Shown here piece by piece: positions 7,396 to 8,790 of a DNA stretch of 8,790 bases (position 1 is the stretch's first letter; each line of letters begins with the position of its first letter). This DNA comes from Coriobacteriales bacterium (GTDB lineage: Bacteria > Actinomycetota > Coriobacteriia > Coriobacteriales > UBA8131). The notes beneath the pieces were generated by a model. The model was not told the origin of the DNA. It ran no database searches and worked only from the letters and a program-made list of their open reading frames with translations. Position numbers and translations under genes: made by a program. The DNA lies in contig JAITNB010000029.1 in assembly GCA_031290695.1 (NCBI GenBank), forward strand, positions 1-8,790, given 5' to 3'.

Positions 7396-8079
7396 ATGGG
7401 CGAACAAAAGGTCACTATCGTCAAGGACGGCCCCTATATGGTCTCAGGCGTGGTCCCGCTCAACGAGAGGATCATGGTCTCCAACGGCCATCACCGCGAG
7501 TACAAGCCCGGCCGTACCTTTCCCCTTGCAGACAAGTACGCGCTCTGCCGCTGCGGCCACTCCTCCAACCCGCCCTTCTGCGATGGCACGCACGTCCATG
7601 AGCATTTTGACGGCACCGAGGTTGCGAGCACCAAGCCCTTTGATGAGCGCGCACAGGTCTTTGAGGGCTCTACGCTCGACCTTTACGACGACAACCGCTG
7701 TGCCTTTGCCCGCTTCTGCCACCGTGAGGACGGCGAGGTGTGGACGCTTACCGAGGAGTCCGGCGACCCCGCCTTGCGCGCCGAGGCAATCCAGGCTGCG
7801 GTCGACTGTCCTGCCGGCCGCCTGGTCCAGCATGACAAACAGAACGGCTACCAGGAGATAGAGCCCACGCTAAAACCCGAGATAAGCATCCTGCAAGACC
7901 CCGAGCGCAGCGTAAGCGGCCCGCTCTTTGTCCAGGGCGCCATCCCGCTCGTCTCAGCCCAGGGCTTCACCTATGAACTGCACAACCGCTACGCCTTGTG
8001 CCGCTGCGGCAGCTCCTGCAACAAGCCCTTCTGCGACGCCATGCACGTAAGCATAGGCTTCCAGGACGACCTGGAGTAA
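7396..8079 (+). CDS. CDGSH iron-sulfur protein with two CDGSH motifs
   Basis: This 227-residue protein has two CDGSH-type [2Fe-2S] motifs. The first is C51, C53, C62 and H66 (ending PPFCDGTH). The second is C202, C204, C213 and H217 (ending KPFCDAMH, with the usual Gly-Ser/Thr replaced by Ala-Met). The three-Cys, one-His ligand set is complete in both. Between them, C102, C108/H109 and C138 (in NRCAFARFCH and DCPAGRLV) resemble the middle segment seen in similar bacterial proteins and may bind a further cluster, or metal (inference). Residues 12-66 and 175-217 look like an internal duplication. It is likely a cytoplasmic electron-transfer or redox-sensing protein, with no known partner. It follows the permease after 15 bases with only a weak ribosome site (GGGG, 7385-7388). 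Confidence 0.9.
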   Translation: MGEQKVTIVKDGPYMVSGVVPLNERIMVSNGHHREYKPGRTFPLADKYALCRCGHSSNPPFCDGTHVHEHFDGTEVASTKPFDERAQVFEGSTLDLYDDNRCAFARFCHREDGEVWTLTEESGDPALRAEAIQAAVDCPAGRLVQHDKQNGYQEIEPTLKPEISILQDPERSVSGPLFVQGAIPLVSAQGFTYELHNRYALCRCGSSCNKPFCDAMHVSIGFQDDLE

Positions 8080-8085
8080 ACACGG

Positions 8086-8790
8086 TTACCCCGCGTCCTT
8101 CTCCCTCTCGATGAGGTCTACGAGCTCCTGGCGGGAGTGGACGTCGAGCTTGGCGTAGATGTTGTGGGTGTGGGTGCGCACGGTGTTCAGCGAGATGCTG
8201 AGCTTCTTGGCGATATTGTCGCTGCCGCGTCCGAGGGCAAGCAGTTCCAGGATGTCCTGCTCGCGTACCGAGAGACGCGCATTTTCCCCAATGCTCCTGC
8301 AGGCGACTATATAGGGGCGTTCAGGTGTGGGCAGCTCGTTGGCGCGAGGCGGCGCGTCCTCCTCCGCTCTAAGGTCGTCGAGGTTGAGCTCGCCTTCTGC
8401 GATGGGGGTGAAGAGGCGGTCAAAATCCTTCTCTGAGAAGACGAGCGTCGCTGAGACGAGGATGAGGAAGGCAAGCACGATATAGCAGGCCGTCTCCCCG
8501 TTGCTCCCGCTGAGCGCTGGTATGATATTGCTGCCGATAAACCAGCCGACCGCACAGCCGGCCATGAAGATGCCGCGGCCAAAGCCAAACACGATGGTCG
8601 AGGATATGCGTTTTTGGAAGACGATGAAGGCAAGCAAGCACCAGACGAGGAAGTCGAAGATGCTCGACGAGAGCGAGATGACGGCCGTGATGGGCTGGTC
8701 GTAGACCTTGAACAACGGCGTTATGGCAACCGCGACCGCGATGATCACCATAAAGAACAGATAGAGCTTGCCAAAGTTGATGCGCTGCAA
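8086..8790 (-). CDS. Membrane-bound LuxR-family transcriptional regulator (5' end outside window)
   Basis: The leftward frame is open to the window edge and gives 234 residues ending in a LuxR/NarL-type helix-turn-helix (about 171-228, with LSVREQDILELLALGRGSDN followed by IAKKLSISLNTVRTHTHNIY). Ahead of it are about four membrane segments (roughly 9-29, 34-58, 66-90 and 101-117) and a charged, Pro-rich linker (120-170). This layout, a multi-pass membrane domain joined to a LuxR DNA-binding domain, is a known and highly expanded type in Coriobacteriia. Full-length proteins are usually about 450-500 residues with around 12 membrane segments, so the N-terminal half lies beyond 8790. A TTG at the very edge is not a convincing start. 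The ligand and target genes are unknown; regulation of the neighbouring rightward genes is possible but not shown. Confidence 0.88.
   Translation of the reverse strand: MQRINFGKLYLFFMVIIAVAVAITPLFKVYDQPITAVISLSSSIFDFLVWCLLAFIVFQKRISSTIVFGFGRGIFMAGCAVGWFIGSNIIPALSGSNGETACYIVLAFLILVSATLVFSEKDFDRLFTPIAEGELNLDDLRAEEDAPPRANELPTPERPYIVACRSIGENARLSVREQDILELLALGRGSDNIAKKLSISLNTVRTHTHNIYAKLDVHSRQELVDLIEREKDAG

Overview
The window is GC-rich, gene-dense bacterial DNA, with most codons ending in G or C. It looks like a Coriobacteriia actinobacterium, such as a gut member of the Eggerthellaceae or Atopobiaceae. Three things point there: the right-hand gene has the layout of the membrane-anchored LuxR-type regulators abundant in that class, the metabolism is anaerobic and ferredoxin-linked, and the base composition fits. 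The taxon is an inference, because no rRNA or other marker gene is present.

Left edge (1-588). A small flavoprotein of the pyridoxamine 5'-phosphate oxidase (split-barrel) family runs leftward from position 282 and leaves the window. Its promoter region carries a perfect inverted repeat with 19-bp arms and a 2-bp centre (300-339). The repeat overlaps the likely -10 box and start point, so it is probably a repressor operator. The rest of the divergent gap (340-588) holds no gene that can be supported, and no clear promoter for the rightward operon was found.

Centre (589-5766). Six tightly packed rightward genes form a metabolic cassette. They are a 2x[4Fe-4S] ferredoxin subunit, the alpha, beta and gamma subunits of a four-subunit 2-oxoacid:ferredoxin oxidoreductase (VOR/KOR type), an XRE-cupin regulator, and an AMP-forming acyl-CoA synthetase. 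The oxidoreductase interconverts a 2-oxoacid plus CoA with an acyl-CoA, CO2 and reduced ferredoxin. The synthetase interconverts a free acid with its acyl-CoA. Together they could recover reducing power from amino-acid-derived 2-oxoacids, or assimilate organic acids by reductive carboxylation. The regulator between them probably senses a pathway metabolite. The substrate cannot be read from the sequence.

Right (5763-8079). An ABC ATPase and a six-helix ABC-2-type permease overlap by 11 bases. They are followed by a protein with two CDGSH iron-sulfur motifs flanking a cysteine-containing middle segment. A weak promoter candidate overlaps the stop codon of the synthetase gene, so this block may be transcribed separately or by read-through.

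Right edge (8086-8790). The C-terminal half of a membrane-bound LuxR-family regulator lies on the minus strand. It converges on the CDGSH gene with only six bases between stop codons.

No tRNA, rRNA, CRISPR array, insertion sequence or convincing intrinsic terminator was seen.
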